Source of the DNA: Devosia rhodophyticola
GTDB lineage: Bacteria; Pseudomonadota; Alphaproteobacteria; Rhizobiales; Devosiaceae
Assembly (NCBI RefSeq): GCF_028816475.1
Contig: NZ_CP118247.1
Span: 1,302,001 to 1,366,000, forward strand
Reading direction: 5' to 3'
Length of the DNA stretch: 64,000 nt
The notes under the pieces were generated by a model that made no database searches, had not been told where the DNA came from, and was given only the letters and a program-made list of their open reading frames with translations. A program made the translations under genes and the position numbers. This document shows positions 18,068 through 27,817 of the stretch, in pieces (within the stretch, counting starts at the first letter, position 1; each line of letters begins with the position of its first letter).

Positions 18068-18874
18068 ATGCGTCTGATTATTTCGTTGTTTTTGCTGCTG
18101 GCGGGGCTCAATGGGGCCTTTGCACAGGCGCTACCCAATCATGTTGACCCTTCAGCGCGCGAAATTCTGCCCAATCTGACGCCGATCCCGGCCATCCGGT
18201 TTTTGACGACGGCGGATTTTCCGCCCTTCAATTTTCGCGATGCCGGGGGCGCACTGATCGGCTTCAATATTGATCTGGCGCGACGTATTTGCTCCGAAGC
18301 CGATGTGGCCTGCACCATTCAGGCCTGGCCCTGGGCGCAGGTGACAGAAGCGTTGGCTGACAATCAGGGCGACGCCTTGATTGCGGGTCTGGCCATGACT
18401 CGCGCCGATGGCGACCGGTTTGATTTTTCGGCAAACTATCTGGCCCTGCCCGGCCGATTTGTCGCCGCAAAAGGCGCTATAAGGGATTTTGATCCCGAAA
18501 AACTTGGCGGCAAATCAATCGGGGTTCGTGCCGGATCGGCGCACCAGACCTTTATCAATCGCTATCTGCCCACGGCCAGGCTTGTGCCGTTTGAAGATGA
18601 ATTGCAGGCACTGGCAGCGCTCAAGGAGAACAAGGTCGATTTCTATTTCGGCGATGCCATGCGCGCCTCGTTCTGGCTCAACGACAATCCTGACTTCGGT
18701 TTTGCCGGCCAGCCTTATTTCCGACCTGACCTGTTCGGCCCGGGTCTGACCATTGCGGTCAATGCCGGTCATGACGCGGTGCGGCACGCTATCGATCTGG
18801 CGCTGGTCAAACTGGAAAACAGCGGTGCCCTCGACGAGCTTTACCTGCGCTGGTTTCCCATCGGATTCTATTGA
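18068..18874 (+). CDS. Periplasmic solute-binding protein, amino-acid ABC type (SBP family 3)
   Basis: The 268-residue protein has a signal peptide (MRLIISLFLLLAGLNGAFAQA, cleavage near residue 20). The family 3 binding fold has RFLTTADFPPFNFRDAGGALIGFNIDLARRIC and a later GKSIGVRAGSAHQTF hinge segment. No permease or ATPase genes are adjacent, so it is an orphan binding protein or serves a transporter encoded elsewhere. It overlaps tail-to-tail with the methyltransferase gene by seven bases. The ligand is not evident. Confidence 0.85.
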   Translation: MRLIISLFLLLAGLNGAFAQALPNHVDPSAREILPNLTPIPAIRFLTTADFPPFNFRDAGGALIGFNIDLARRICSEADVACTIQAWPWAQVTEALADNQGDALIAGLAMTRADGDRFDFSANYLALPGRFVAAKGAIRDFDPEKLGGKSIGVRAGSAHQTFINRYLPTARLVPFEDELQALAALKENKVDFYFGDAMRASFWLNDNPDFGFAGQPYFRPDLFGPGLTIAVNAGHDAVRHAIDLALVKLENSGALDELYLRWFPIGFY

Positions 18875-19686
18875 GCCTTATGGCCCCTGATCAGACCCGA
18901 ACGCTTGGCGATTGTGAAAATGCCGTCGTTTTCGGCCATCCGCTTGATAATCATTGCCCGAAGGGTGGCCAATTGAGCCTGACTGGCCCGGTCGCCCGGC
19001 GGATAGGAAGTAAGCGATCCCACGATCGCCTCGGCGTCGGTCACCTTGAGCATGTCGCTGGAAATTTCAACCTCGACCTCTTTTAGCCGGGCCTTCATGG
19101 CATCGGTGGCCGCCTTCATGCCAAAGCTTTCCCCGCTCGGATCAACCGCCAACCCGCCCCATGCAGCGTGGGCCAGCGAATACATTTCGCTCATATTGTC
19201 TTCGCTATTGGTTGTAACAAGGATTGTGCCCCCGGGGCGCAAGACGCGGATCATTTCGTCCAGTGCGCCCTGCGGGTCTGGCACGTGATAAAGCATGTGA
19301 CACGCCAAAACCACATCGAAGCTATTGTCGGGAAAAGGCAGCGCTGCGACGTCTGCCGTCCGACCCTTAACTGTCGGGAAACGATCCAGCGCCCGTACGC
19401 GGGCCAAGGCCTCAGAAACCATACCCTCGGACTGGTCGGTCAGGGTCAATGACAGTCCCTCGGGCATTGGTTTGGCGGTCCAAAGCCAGCCGGGACCACA
19501 CCCCACCTCCAAAACATTGGCGCCATCGGGCAGGTGTGCGTGCAATGCGACCCAATCGAACCAGCCAATCGGGGCGGTACCGTATTGGAAAATATTGGCC
19601 CGCCGCGCCAACCTGGCAGCGTCGCGATACTGCTCCTTCATGCCGTCCTGATCCAAAATCCAGTTGGACTTTGCGTCATTGGCCAT
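18868..19686 (-). CDS. Class I SAM-dependent methyltransferase
   Basis: The 272-residue protein has the Rossmann methyltransferase fold: motif I VLEVGCGPGWLW near residue 59, ADVAALPFPDNSFDVVLACHMLYHVPD (motifs II-III), and RPGGTILVTTNSE (post III). It resembles Methyltransf_11 enzymes acting on small molecules or lipids; the substrate is unknown. The terB-like gene lies 20 bases upstream on the same strand, so the two may be co-transcribed. Confidence 0.85.
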   Translation of the reverse strand: MANDAKSNWILDQDGMKEQYRDAARLARRANIFQYGTAPIGWFDWVALHAHLPDGANVLEVGCGPGWLWTAKPMPEGLSLTLTDQSEGMVSEALARVRALDRFPTVKGRTADVAALPFPDNSFDVVLACHMLYHVPDPQGALDEMIRVLRPGGTILVTTNSEDNMSEMYSLAHAAWGGLAVDPSGESFGMKAATDAMKARLKEVEVEISSDMLKVTDAEAIVGSLTSYPPGDRASQAQLATLRAMIIKRMAENDGIFTIAKRSGLIRGHKAQ

Positions 19687-19706
19687 CTCGAGTTTCTCCC
19701 GCCCGC

Positions 19707-20120
19707 CTAACCGGGCATGCGCCGATAGCGCGCCCGCGCTGCTGTTTCGATGGCGGCGGTTGTCAGGCGGTCGACCTCAATCCGGTCGCGCAGCATTTCC
19801 AGAAACCGCAATTCTTCCTGCGACAGATGCAAGTCGAGCGCGGTTATCTCGACCGCCAGGGCATAGGCTGTGTCCTGCAACTTTGCTGGAATGGCGGCCA
19901 GCGCATCATTTATGGCACCGTCCAGTCCGGGTGCGCCGTTGACTTTTTCAACGCAATTGTTGGCCACCTCGGCCAATCGGGCGCTGTCAAAAGCCTCAAA
20001 AACCGGCATCCGACCCACCAGTCCTTCGACGCGTTTCCATTCGCTTTGGCTCATGGCACTATCGGAGGCGGCCGCAACGACCATCAAATGAATCAGACCC
20101 TCATGGGCGCTAGTTGGCAT
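19707..20120 (-). CDS. TerB-family protein
   Basis: The 137-residue all-helical protein matches the TerB family (PF05099): an acidic early helix (LIHLMVVAAASDSAMSQSEWKRVEGLV) and a later DLHLSQEELRFLEMLRDRIEVD segment, which in the family bind metal ions with acidic residues. TerB-like proteins are linked to tellurite resistance and membrane stress, but the exact role here is unknown. I chose the ATG at 20120; a longer frame would run into lysS on the other strand. Confidence 0.8.
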   Translation of the reverse strand: MPTSAHEGLIHLMVVAAASDSAMSQSEWKRVEGLVGRMPVFEAFDSARLAEVANNCVEKVNGAPGLDGAINDALAAIPAKLQDTAYALAVEITALDLHLSQEELRFLEMLRDRIEVDRLTTAAIETAARARYRRMPG

Positions 20121-20202
20121 CGAAGTTTTCCTTTGAACAGGCTTGGGTTGGCTATGCCAGCAAATCAGGGGCACACCACAGCATTGACGCAAGCGGCGCA
20201 CA

Positions 20203-21867
20203 ATGCAACACACCCATACGCCCCCCTTAGCTGAAAAGGCCAGACCCTTGTCGCCCGCACCACTTCCCGTCCTCGACCCCGCATTTTTCGAGCCCGCCCA
20301 AACCGCCCGCGCCTGGCCGTTTGAGGAAGCCAAAAAGCTTGTGGCGCGACTGGAAAAAACCGGCAAATCCGAGGTTCTGTTTGAAACCGGCTATGGCCCC
20401 TCGGGCCTGCCACATATCGGCACTTTTGGCGAAGTGGCCCGCACGACAATGGTCCGAACGGCATTCCGGCTGTTGACCCGCGATCAGATACCAACGCGGC
20501 TTTTGGCGTTTTCCGACGATATGGATGGGTTCCGCAAGGTGCCAGGCAATGTGCCCAATCAGGAGATGATGGCGACGTTCCTTGGCAAGCCATTGACCCG
20601 GGTGCCCGATCCGTTCTCGAACGAATATCCCTCGTTCGGGGCAGCCAATAATGCGCGTTTACGCGCTTTTCTCGACGGCTTCGGCTTTTCCTACGAGTTT
20701 GCCTCCTCGACCGATTATTATACCAACGGCACCTTTGATGAGGCGTTGCTGCGCATGCTCGCGGTCTATGATGATGTGATGAACATCATGCTGCCCAGCC
20801 TTGGTCCGGACCGGCGCGCCACCTACTCACCATTCCTGCCGATCTCCAGGGTCAATGGCAATGTGCTGCAAGTGCCCATGGTCGAGATCAACGCCAAGGC
20901 CGGCACCATTGTCTATATCGACCCTGCCGATGATCAGAAGTATGAAACCAATGTTACGGGCGGCGCGGTCAAGTGCCAGTGGAAGCCCGATTGGGCGCTG
21001 CGCTGGTTTGCGCTCGGTGTCGATTATGAAATGGCCGGCAAGGATTTGATCGACAGCGTCAAACTGGCCAACCGCATTGTCACAGCGCTCGGCGGCAAGC
21101 CGCCCGAGGGGTTCAATTACGAATTGTTCCTTGATGAATCGGGCCAGAAGATTTCAAAGTCAAAGGGCAATGGGCTGACCATTGACGAATGGCTGGCGTA
21201 CGCCAGCCCGCAAAGCCTGGGCCAATATATGTTTGGCAAGCCGCGCGCCGCCAAGCGCCTGCATTTTGACGTCATCCCCAAGGCGGTCGACGACTATTAT
21301 ACGTTCGTCGCCAAATATCAGCAGCAGAGCGTTTCCGAACGACTGGAAAACCCGGTTTTTCACGTGCATTTCGGCAACCCGCCAGCCGCAGAATCGCCGC
21401 TGACCTTTGCGCTGCTGCTCAATCTGGTTTCGACGGCCAATGCCGAGGATGCCTCGGTGCTGTGGGGTTTCATTTCGCGCTATGTCAAAGGCGCGACCCC
21501 CAAAACCCATCCCGAACTGGATCGGCTGGCTGGCTACGCGGTTCGCTATTTCAACGACAAGGTCAAGCCAGGCAAAATCTATCGCGTGCCAACCGACAAG
21601 GAGCGCGCAGCGCTTAGCGATCTTTCAACCGCACTGGTTGCCAAGTCAGGCTCGATCGACGCTGACGATTTGCAGAACCTCGTGTTCGAGATCGGCAAGA
21701 AGCACGAATTCGAACCGCTGCGGGACTGGTTCAAGGCGATCTATCAGGTGCTGCTGGGTCAGGATCAGGGACCGCGCTTTGGCTCGTTCATCGCGCTATA
21801 TGGCGTTGATGAAACCCGCAAGCTGATCGAAACTGCCTTGGCGGGCGATCTGGTCAAGGCGGCGTAG
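20203..21867 (+). CDS. lysS: Lysyl-tRNA synthetase, class I
   Basis: This enzyme charges tRNA-Lys. It is the class I form typical of archaea and alphaproteobacteria, not the class II enzyme of most bacteria. The 554-residue protein has the HIGH variant HIGT at residues 71-74 and the KMSKS motif as KISKS at 316-320, followed by KGNG. The Rossmann core has [16 protein letters not shown]. The C-terminal anticodon-binding part is helical. The gene starts 82 bases from the divergent terB-like gene. Confidence 0.95.
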   Translation: MQHTHTPPLAEKARPLSPAPLPVLDPAFFEPAQTARAWPFEEAKKLVARLEKTGKSEVLFETGYGPSGLPHIGTFGEVARTTMVRTAFRLLTRDQIPTRLLAFSDDMDGFRKVPGNVPNQEMMATFLGKPLTRVPDPFSNEYPSFGAANNARLRAFLDGFGFSYEFASSTDYYTNGTFDEALLRMLAVYDDVMNIMLPSLGPDRRATYSPFLPISRVNGNVLQVPMVEINAKAGTIVYIDPADDQKYETNVTGGAVKCQWKPDWALRWFALGVDYEMAGKDLIDSVKLANRIVTALGGKPPEGFNYELFLDESGQKISKSKGNGLTIDEWLAYASPQSLGQYMFGKPRAAKRLHFDVIPKAVDDYYTFVAKYQQQSVSERLENPVFHVHFGNPPAAESPLTFALLLNLVSTANAEDASVLWGFISRYVKGATPKTHPELDRLAGYAVRYFNDKVKPGKIYRVPTDKERAALSDLSTALVAKSGSIDADDLQNLVFEIGKKHEFEPLRDWFKAIYQVLLGQDQGPRFGSFIALYGVDETRKLIETALAGDLVKAA

Positions 21868-21869
21868 GC

Positions 21870-22325
21870 TCAGGCGACAACTTTGCGGAAATAGACCACA
21901 CGCTGGGTTTCCTCGAATCCGAGCGTGTGGTGCATCTGGTGGCTTACGAAGTTACTTATGGAAGCATCCGAGGCCAATTCCTTGCATCCGCGCGCCCGGG
22001 TCCATTCTGCGGCGAGCTCCATCAGATGTCGCGCTATTCCCTGGCGCCTGAATTCGTTTCGGACGTAAATTCCTTCGAGGAATCCGACTGGTGATGTTTG
22101 GCAGCCATTCACGTAGTCATGGCGAATGCTTGCCTCGACGAACCCGGCGGCGGCGCCGTCAGATGTCCGCACCAAAAGGTTCAGCCTGTCTGAATTGTCT
22201 TCCAGCATTTGCGTGGCTTCAACATGGTGATCCGCCAGACTGGTCTCCGGCCACAACTCTTTGCGCATCGCGACCCAGTCGGGCAAATCATGGGTGCAGG
22301 CCTCCTCGACTAAAATCCCCGGCAT
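21870..22325 (-). CDS. AAC(6')-like GNAT acetyltransferase
   Basis: The 151-residue protein closely resembles aminoglycoside 6'-N-acetyltransferases of the GNAT superfamily. Signatures are GFVEASIRHDYVNGCQTSP, FLEGIYVRNEFRRQGIARHLM (the acetyl-CoA pyrophosphate loop RRQGIA), GCKELASDASI, and the C-terminal HTLGFEETQRVVYFRK. The ATG at 22325 lies directly after the stop of the S24 repressor gene, so the two are probably one transcript. Enzymes of this type give resistance in some hosts, but chromosomal copies may have other substrates; activity is not proven. Confidence 0.85.
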   Translation of the reverse strand: MPGILVEEACTHDLPDWVAMRKELWPETSLADHHVEATQMLEDNSDRLNLLVRTSDGAAAGFVEASIRHDYVNGCQTSPVGFLEGIYVRNEFRRQGIARHLMELAAEWTRARGCKELASDASISNFVSHQMHHTLGFEETQRVVYFRKVVA

Positions 22326-22326
22326 C

Positions 22327-22968
22327 TTACTGGCTCGCCCAGATGATCCGGGCGATCCATTCAATATCGCTCAGCTCCAGCGTGCGCGGTTCATAAGCGG
22401 AATTAAGGGACTGCAACTCGATCTGCTTGGCGCTTTGCCGGGCCAGAACCTTGGCCATCACTTCGCCATCGCAGGTCTTGACCACCACCCGGTCTCCGCG
22501 CCGCACCTGTTCGGTGGGTGACACGACAATCCTGTCGCCCTCGCGATAGAGCGGCTCCATGGAATCGCCCTGCACTTCGAGCGCATAGATGCCCTGCTCG
22601 CCGGGCGAGGGCAGGGCGATTTCGTCCCAGCCCTGTCCGGCGGGAAATCCCGCACTATCGAAAAAGCCGCCTGAGCCCGCCTGTGCCACTCCTAAAAGCG
22701 GTACGGTGCGCAGGTTTGCCTTTTCCGACAGCTGCAAAAACGCGCCGGTTCCGTTCAAGAAATTGTCAAAACTTTCGCCGGTCGCTTCAAGGATCTTGGC
22801 GATACTTTCGGTCGAGGGCCAGCGCTCACGCCCGTCCTTGCTCACCCGCTTGGAGATATTGAACGCCGTCGCATCCAGCCCTGCAAGCTTGGCCAATGCC
22901 GAAACGGAATGGCCGTGGCGTCGTGCCAGAGCGTCAATTCCATCCCAGATGGCGCGGTGTGAGAGCAT
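22327..22968 (-). CDS. LexA/CI-like HTH repressor with S24 peptidase domain
   Basis: The 213-residue protein joins an N-terminal HTH (HSVSALAKLAGLDATAFNISKR, about residues 20-41) to a C-terminal S24 self-cleavage domain. The catalytic dyad is Ser136 in QGDSMEPLY and Lys173 in EVMAKVL, spaced as in LexA. An Ala-Gly pair at residues 97-98 could be the cleavage site. It is not LexA itself, which has a winged helix; it belongs to the CI-like stress repressors. It heads a probable two-gene unit with the acetyltransferase. Confidence 0.85.
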   Translation of the reverse strand: MLSHRAIWDGIDALARRHGHSVSALAKLAGLDATAFNISKRVSKDGRERWPSTESIAKILEATGESFDNFLNGTGAFLQLSEKANLRTVPLLGVAQAGSGGFFDSAGFPAGQGWDEIALPSPGEQGIYALEVQGDSMEPLYREGDRIVVSPTEQVRRGDRVVVKTCDGEVMAKVLARQSAKQIELQSLNSAYEPRTLELSDIEWIARIIWASQ

Positions 22969-22977
22969 GAGTGATCG

Positions 22978-22993
22978 TTCCTAGAGACAGGAA
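22978..22993. promoter_or_regulatory. Inverted repeat before the S24 repressor gene
   Basis: TTCCT-N6-AGGAA lies 10-25 bases upstream of the repressor start codon. A related GTTCTTAGG follows at 22997-23005. The position suits autoregulation by the adjacent repressor, but nothing here proves binding. Confidence 0.4.
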
Positions 22994-23102
22994 ATAGTTC
23001 TTAGGTATACGGAATGAAGTCCTATCCATACGTCGTTCGCGGGCGCTTGTAAAGTCATTCCCCCGCTTGCGTGGAAGCCTCGCGCCCCCTATTTTGCGCC
23101 GC

Positions 23103-23459
23103 ATGACAACGCCGCCCAGCCTGACCTTCAAAATACTCGACCGCCCAAGCCGCGATGCTACGGGCACCAGCAGCCATTGCGATGGCATGCCGATTGATCG
23201 CAGGGACGGATATATTCATCTTTCATCGGCTGACCAACTCGCCCAGACGCTTGCGTTGCATTTTGCCGGACAGGATGATCTGGTTCTCTTAGCCGTTAGA
23301 ACTGCCGATCTTGGCCAAAATCTCAAATGGGAGCCGTCGCGCGGCGGTGCTTTGTTCCCCCATTTTTATGGCGCCCTGCCCATGGCCGCTGTCGCATGGG
23401 AAGCGCCCCTTGCCGTTGCCGCTGATGGGTCGTGCCTGCTTCCTCAAGGCGTTCAATGA
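23103..23459 (+). CDS. DUF952 family protein
   Basis: The 118-residue protein matches DUF952 (PF06108), a fold related to ADP-ribosyltransferases and of unknown function. Visible family motifs are the early DRRDGYIHLSSADQL, a central LGQNLKWEPSRGGALFPHFYG, and PMAAVAWEAPL. I chose the ATG at 23103. Its stop overlaps the pyrD start as ATGA, so the two genes are translationally coupled, as is common in alphaproteobacteria. Confidence 0.87.
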   Translation: MTTPPSLTFKILDRPSRDATGTSSHCDGMPIDRRDGYIHLSSADQLAQTLALHFAGQDDLVLLAVRTADLGQNLKWEPSRGGALFPHFYGALPMAAVAWEAPLAVAADGSCLLPQGVQ

Positions 23460-24577
23460 TCCTTTCGGCCCTTTCTCCGCTCCTCAAACTCACCCCGGTC
23501 CAGAGCCTGAGCAGCGCTGCGCTCCTGAAAATGGATGCCGAAACCGCCCATGGCGCCACCATTGCAGCGTTGCGGTTGGGGCTTGGCCCGCAGCAAAACC
23601 ATCCCGATGCCCCTGAACTTGCCACATCGCTGTGCGGGCTGGAACTGACAAATCCGGTGGGCATGGCAGCGGGCTTTGACAAGAACGCCGAAGTCCCCCG
23701 CCAACTTGGTCAGATGGGCTTTGGCATGGTCGAAATCGGCACCATTACGCCGCGCGCCCAATCCGGCAATCCCAAGCCGCGCCTGTTTCGCCTGACCGCT
23801 GCCCAAGGCGTCATCAATCGTATGGGGTTCAACAATGAGGGCCACGAGGCCGCATTTACCCGCCTCAAGGGGCTGCGCGTGCCCGCCGCCCTCGGCGTCA
23901 ATATCGGAGCCAACAAGGACAGTGAGGATTTCGTTGCCGATTATGTTGCGGGCGTCAAGCGCTTTGCCGATCTCGCCGATTATCTGACGGTCAATATCTC
24001 CTCGCCCAATACGCCGGGCCTGCGCAATCTGCAGGCCGACGAGGCCCTCGCGCGCCTGCTCGGCGAAGTGTTGCAGGCCCGCGCCAAGGCCAAAGTACGG
24101 GTGCCGGTATTTCTAAAGATCGCCCCTGATCTTGACGAGAAGGCGCTGGATGCGATCGCGAGGGTTGTACTGGCCACCGATCTCGACGGCTTGATCGTTT
24201 CCAATACCACCCTTGCGCGCGACAATGTTGGGGGGCAGGAAAATGCCGATGAGGTCGGTGGCCTGTCGGGCCAACCGCTATTTGATCTGTCCACCCGAAA
24301 ACTGGCCCAGACACGCATCCGGGTTGGCGAGTTGCCGATAATCGGCGTTGGCGGCATTCATTCGCCCCAAAGCGCTCTCGCCAAGTTTGAAGCCGGTGCC
24401 AATGCCATCCAGATCTATTCGGCGATGGTTTTTAGCGGGCTGAACCTGCTCGACAGGATCAAGCGCGGCCTGGTTTCAGCTGTGCGCGCCAATGGCAAAA
24501 CCAACATAGGTCAGCTAAGTGGCACCCACGCCGCCGACTGGGCCAGCGGCAAGGCGCGCCTCAAGGACAATAACTAG
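23456..24577 (+). CDS. pyrD: Dihydroorotate dehydrogenase (quinone), class 2
   Basis: PyrD oxidises dihydroorotate to orotate and passes electrons to membrane quinones in pyrimidine synthesis. The 373-residue length and the N-terminal amphipathic extension identify class 2. Motifs include NPVGMAAGFDKNAEVP, NRMGFNNEGH, VNISSPNTPGLRNLQ, FLKIAPDLDE, and VGGIHSPQSALAKFEAGA near the FMN phosphate. The catalytic serine of class 2 is expected in the NISSPNTPG segment. It overlaps the DUF952 gene by four bases and meets the kinase gene tail-to-tail. Confidence 0.95.
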   Translation: MILSALSPLLKLTPVQSLSSAALLKMDAETAHGATIAALRLGLGPQQNHPDAPELATSLCGLELTNPVGMAAGFDKNAEVPRQLGQMGFGMVEIGTITPRAQSGNPKPRLFRLTAAQGVINRMGFNNEGHEAAFTRLKGLRVPAALGVNIGANKDSEDFVADYVAGVKRFADLADYLTVNISSPNTPGLRNLQADEALARLLGEVLQARAKAKVRVPVFLKIAPDLDEKALDAIARVVLATDLDGLIVSNTTLARDNVGGQENADEVGGLSGQPLFDLSTRKLAQTRIRVGELPIIGVGGIHSPQSALAKFEAGANAIQIYSAMVFSGLNLLDRIKRGLVSAVRANGKTNIGQLSGTHAADWASGKARLKDNN

Positions 24578-25272
24578 TGTGCGCTATCAATGGTAATGAT
24601 CAGATCTGCCCGATCCTGGGATTGGGCGACCAAATCATAATTGGGCAAATCAGTGCGCTCGATATGAGCCTTGTTGCGTTCCTCTGAAAACAATCCTTCT
24701 TCGGCATGGCGCTTGAGCAATCGCGCCCGCACCGTCTCGCGCGGCACATCGATAAACACCGAAAAATCCAGTTGCGGCTTGACCCCTGCCCACGCGCCCT
24801 CGCTGAGCAGCAAATAATTGCCCTCAACGATCAGCACCCGCACATCCGGCCTAACGGTATAGGCATTTTCGACCACATCCTCAATCTTGCGCGAATAGCC
24901 GGGTCCGCTGACCGCAATTTTGGCGTGTTTGATATGGTGCAGAAACCCGGCAAACTCGGCGCCTTCAAAAGTGTGCGGCGCGCCTTTGAAATCCACCAAT
25001 CCCAACTTTTCAAGCTTGGCATGGCGCATATGAAAGCCGTCCATTGGCACCAGCGCCGCGCTTCGGGGGCGGACTGCATCGAGCATGGTCATCAACTCAC
25101 TCGCAAGAGTGGATTTACCGCTGCCGGGTCCCCCGGCGATGCCGATGGCCAGCCGCTCCCTGCTACCCGCTTCCATCTCGAGGATGTGGGCGGTGAGCAA
25201 CGAAAGCGCGGCCTCAGGCCTCAGCGTGCGGCGAACCGGCGTGTCGTTCGATTGCGAATTTTCCGTTTCCAT
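24574..25272 (-). CDS. P-loop nucleoside/sugar kinase-like protein
   Basis: The 232-residue protein belongs to the uridine kinase / phosphoribulokinase-like family. Its Walker A is GIAGGPGSGKST near residues 44-55, a PMDGFHM motif follows, and LIVEGNYLLL is the strand before the lid region. Related alphaproteobacterial genes include FrcK of the fructose transport system, but no sugar transporter is adjacent, so the substrate stays open. The ATG at 25272 gives METENSQS; the longer frame is unlikely. Confidence 0.8.
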   Translation of the reverse strand: METENSQSNDTPVRRTLRPEAALSLLTAHILEMEAGSRERLAIGIAGGPGSGKSTLASELMTMLDAVRPRSAALVPMDGFHMRHAKLEKLGLVDFKGAPHTFEGAEFAGFLHHIKHAKIAVSGPGYSRKIEDVVENAYTVRPDVRVLIVEGNYLLLSEGAWAGVKPQLDFSVFIDVPRETVRARLLKRHAEEGLFSEERNKAHIERTDLPNYDLVAQSQDRADLIITIDSAH

Positions 25273-25337
25273 TGACTTTTTCCCGCCTGCATCCGCGTTA
25301 TGTTGGCACGCCGCTAATTGACAGCCCCGGATCACCC

Positions 25338-27815
25338 TTGACCGAACTGCCCCCCATTATCACCGATTGGTTTGCCGCCAAAGCCTGGACGCCGCGTGCG
25401 CATCAGCTTGAGGTGTTGCAAAGCTGGAATGATGGTGCGTCGGCGCTGTTGATTGCGCCAACCGGTGCGGGCAAGACGCTGGCTGGCTTTTTGCCGACTC
25501 TTCAGGATCTGATCGCCACCCCGCACGAAGGCCTTCATACCCTTTACCTATCGCCGCTCAAGGCGCTGGCGGTCGATGTGGCGCGCAATCTGACGACCCC
25601 GATTGCCGAAATGGATCTCACCATCAAGGTCGAAACGCGCACCGGCGACACCCCGGCGTCGCGCCGTCAGCGCCAGCGTTTCGATCCACCGCATATTCTT
25701 CTGACAACGCCCGAGCAATTGGCGCTGCTCTTAAGCCATGCTGACGCCCCGCGCCTTTTTGGTTCGCTCAAGCGCATCGTGCTCGATGAATTGCACGCCT
25801 TGGTTACCTCCAAGCGCGGCGAATTGCTATCGCTGGCGCTGGCGCGGCTGGCAACGCTCGCTCCGCAAATGCGGATTACAGCGCTCAGTGCCACCGTCGC
25901 CCGACCCGACCTTCTGGCCGACTGGATCGCCCGACCATTGCCACAGGCAAAAACCGACCTGTTGACCGCAACCGGCGGCGCACCACCAACCTTGTCGATT
26001 CTCAAAAGCGAAGACCGCCTGCCGTGGGCCGGGCATTCGGCTGCCTACGCCGTGCCTGAACTTTACGACACTATCAAGCAGCACCGCATTACCCTGCTGT
26101 TCGTCAACACCCGCTCACAGGCAGAAATGCTGTTTCAAAGCCTCTGGGCGATCAATGACGATGGTTTGGCCATAGCCCTCCACCATGGCTCCCTGTCGGT
26201 TGAACAGCGCCGCAAGGTTGAAGCGGCGATGGTGGCCGGCCGTATTCAGGCGGTGGTCTGTACTTCGACGCTGGATCTGGGGATCGACTGGGGCGATGTC
26301 GATCTGGTGGTGCAGGTTGGCGCGCCCAAAGGGTCGTCGCGCATGCTGCAACGAATCGGCAGGGCCAATCACCGGCTAGACGAACCGTCCAAGGCGCTGC
26401 TGGTCCCCTCCAATCGCTTTGAAGTGCTTGAATGCGAGGCGGCGCTGGAAGCGGTTGAAGAACGCCATCAGGATAGCGAGGATCCGGCAGAGGGCGGCTA
26501 TGATGTTCTGGCCCAGCACATTCTGGGCATGGCGTGCGCTGCCCCCTTTGATCCCACGACACTTTATGCCGAAATTATTCGCGCCTGGCCCTATCGCGAC
26601 CTGCCGCGTCACTTGTTTGACCGCATTCTCGATTTCGTCGCCACGGGCGGTTATGCCCTGCGCGCCTATGAGCGCTATGCCCGGCTCAGGAAAACGCCCG
26701 CGGGCCTTTGGCGTATCGCCAACCCGCAGGTCGTCCAGCAATATCGCCTCAATGTCGGCACCATCATTGAAGAACCGATGGTGCGTGTCCGGCTGGTCCG
26801 CGCCCGGGGGTTCAAAAAGGGACAAACCACTGGCCCCATTGGTCGCGGCGGTCGGGTGCTCGGCGAAATGGAGGAATATTTCTTCGGCACACTGGTTATT
26901 GGCGACACCTTCATGTTTGGCGGCGAGATCGTGGCGTTCGAGGGCATGAAGGACAATGAGGCTTTTGTCAGCCGCGCCTTTGCCAAGGACCCCAAAATCC
27001 CATCGTATATGGGTGGCAAATTTCCGCTCTCGACCTATCTGGCCGAGCGCGTCCGCCGCATCATTGATACGCCCCAGGATTGGCCGCGCCTGCCTGATCA
27101 GGTGGCCGACTGGCTGCGCCTGCAGCGCGACATTTCGGTGCTGCCGGGACGCAATAATCTGTTGGTCGAAACCTTTCCGCGTGGTGCTCACAATTATCTG
27201 GTCTGCTATCCCTTTGAAGGTCGTCTGGCTCATCAGACGCTGGGCATGTTGCTAACCCGTCGGCTCGAGCGCGCCCGCGCCCGCCCGCTCGGTTTTGTCG
27301 CTTCTGAATATGCCTTGGCTATTTGGGGGCTGGGCGATCTGTCCGCCCTTATTCGCACTAACCGGCTATCGCTGGCAGAGCTGTTTTCCCAGGATATGCT
27401 GGGCGAAGACCTTGAAGACTGGCTTGATGAATCGGCCCTGATGAAACGCACCTTTCGCAACTGCGCCATAATCGCGGGTCTCATTCAGCGCCGCCACCCG
27501 GGCAAGGAGAAGACCGGCCGCCAGATCACCATGAGTTCGGATCTGATTTACGATGTGCTCTATCAGCACGAGCCCGACCATATTCTCATTCAGGCCACCC
27601 GGCATGACGCGGCGCGAGGGCTGTTGGACATTGAGCGGCTGGGGCAATGCCTGGCGCGTATTCACCAAAACATCGCGCACAAGCCGCTGGACCGAATCTC
27701 GCCTTTTGCAGTACCCATGATGCTCGAAATGGGTCGCGAGCCGATTTTTGGCGAAGGCCGGGAAACCGCCATGGCCGAAGCGGCGGACGAATTAATGAAA
27801 GAGGCATTGGGCTGA
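25338..27815 (+). CDS. Ligase-associated DEXH-box DNA helicase (Lhr-type)
   Basis: This SF2 helicase belongs to the group usually found with PdeM nuclease and an ATP-dependent DNA ligase in DNA repair clusters. Motifs are Walker A APTGAGKTLAGFLP, DEXH box LDELHAL, SALSATVARPD, and motif VI MLQRIGRANHRLD, followed by the Lhr winged-helix region. The start is uncertain: TTG at 25338 (LTELPPIITDWFAAKAW) fits the family N-terminus and gives 825 residues, while a TTG at 25272 would add 22 and overlap the kinase start. No ligase gene is in the window. Confidence 0.88.
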   Translation: MTELPPIITDWFAAKAWTPRAHQLEVLQSWNDGASALLIAPTGAGKTLAGFLPTLQDLIATPHEGLHTLYLSPLKALAVDVARNLTTPIAEMDLTIKVETRTGDTPASRRQRQRFDPPHILLTTPEQLALLLSHADAPRLFGSLKRIVLDELHALVTSKRGELLSLALARLATLAPQMRITALSATVARPDLLADWIARPLPQAKTDLLTATGGAPPTLSILKSEDRLPWAGHSAAYAVPELYDTIKQHRITLLFVNTRSQAEMLFQSLWAINDDGLAIALHHGSLSVEQRRKVEAAMVAGRIQAVVCTSTLDLGIDWGDVDLVVQVGAPKGSSRMLQRIGRANHRLDEPSKALLVPSNRFEVLECEAALEAVEERHQDSEDPAEGGYDVLAQHILGMACAAPFDPTTLYAEIIRAWPYRDLPRHLFDRILDFVATGGYALRAYERYARLRKTPAGLWRIANPQVVQQYRLNVGTIIEEPMVRVRLVRARGFKKGQTTGPIGRGGRVLGEMEEYFFGTLVIGDTFMFGGEIVAFEGMKDNEAFVSRAFAKDPKIPSYMGGKFPLSTYLAERVRRIIDTPQDWPRLPDQVADWLRLQRDISVLPGRNNLLVETFPRGAHNYLVCYPFEGRLAHQTLGMLLTRRLERARARPLGFVASEYALAIWGLGDLSALIRTNRLSLAELFSQDMLGEDLEDWLDESALMKRTFRNCAIIAGLIQRRHPGKEKTGRQITMSSDLIYDVLYQHEPDHILIQATRHDAARGLLDIERLGQCLARIHQNIAHKPLDRISPFAVPMMLEMGREPIFGEGRETAMAEAADELMKEALG

Positions 27816-27817
27816 TT

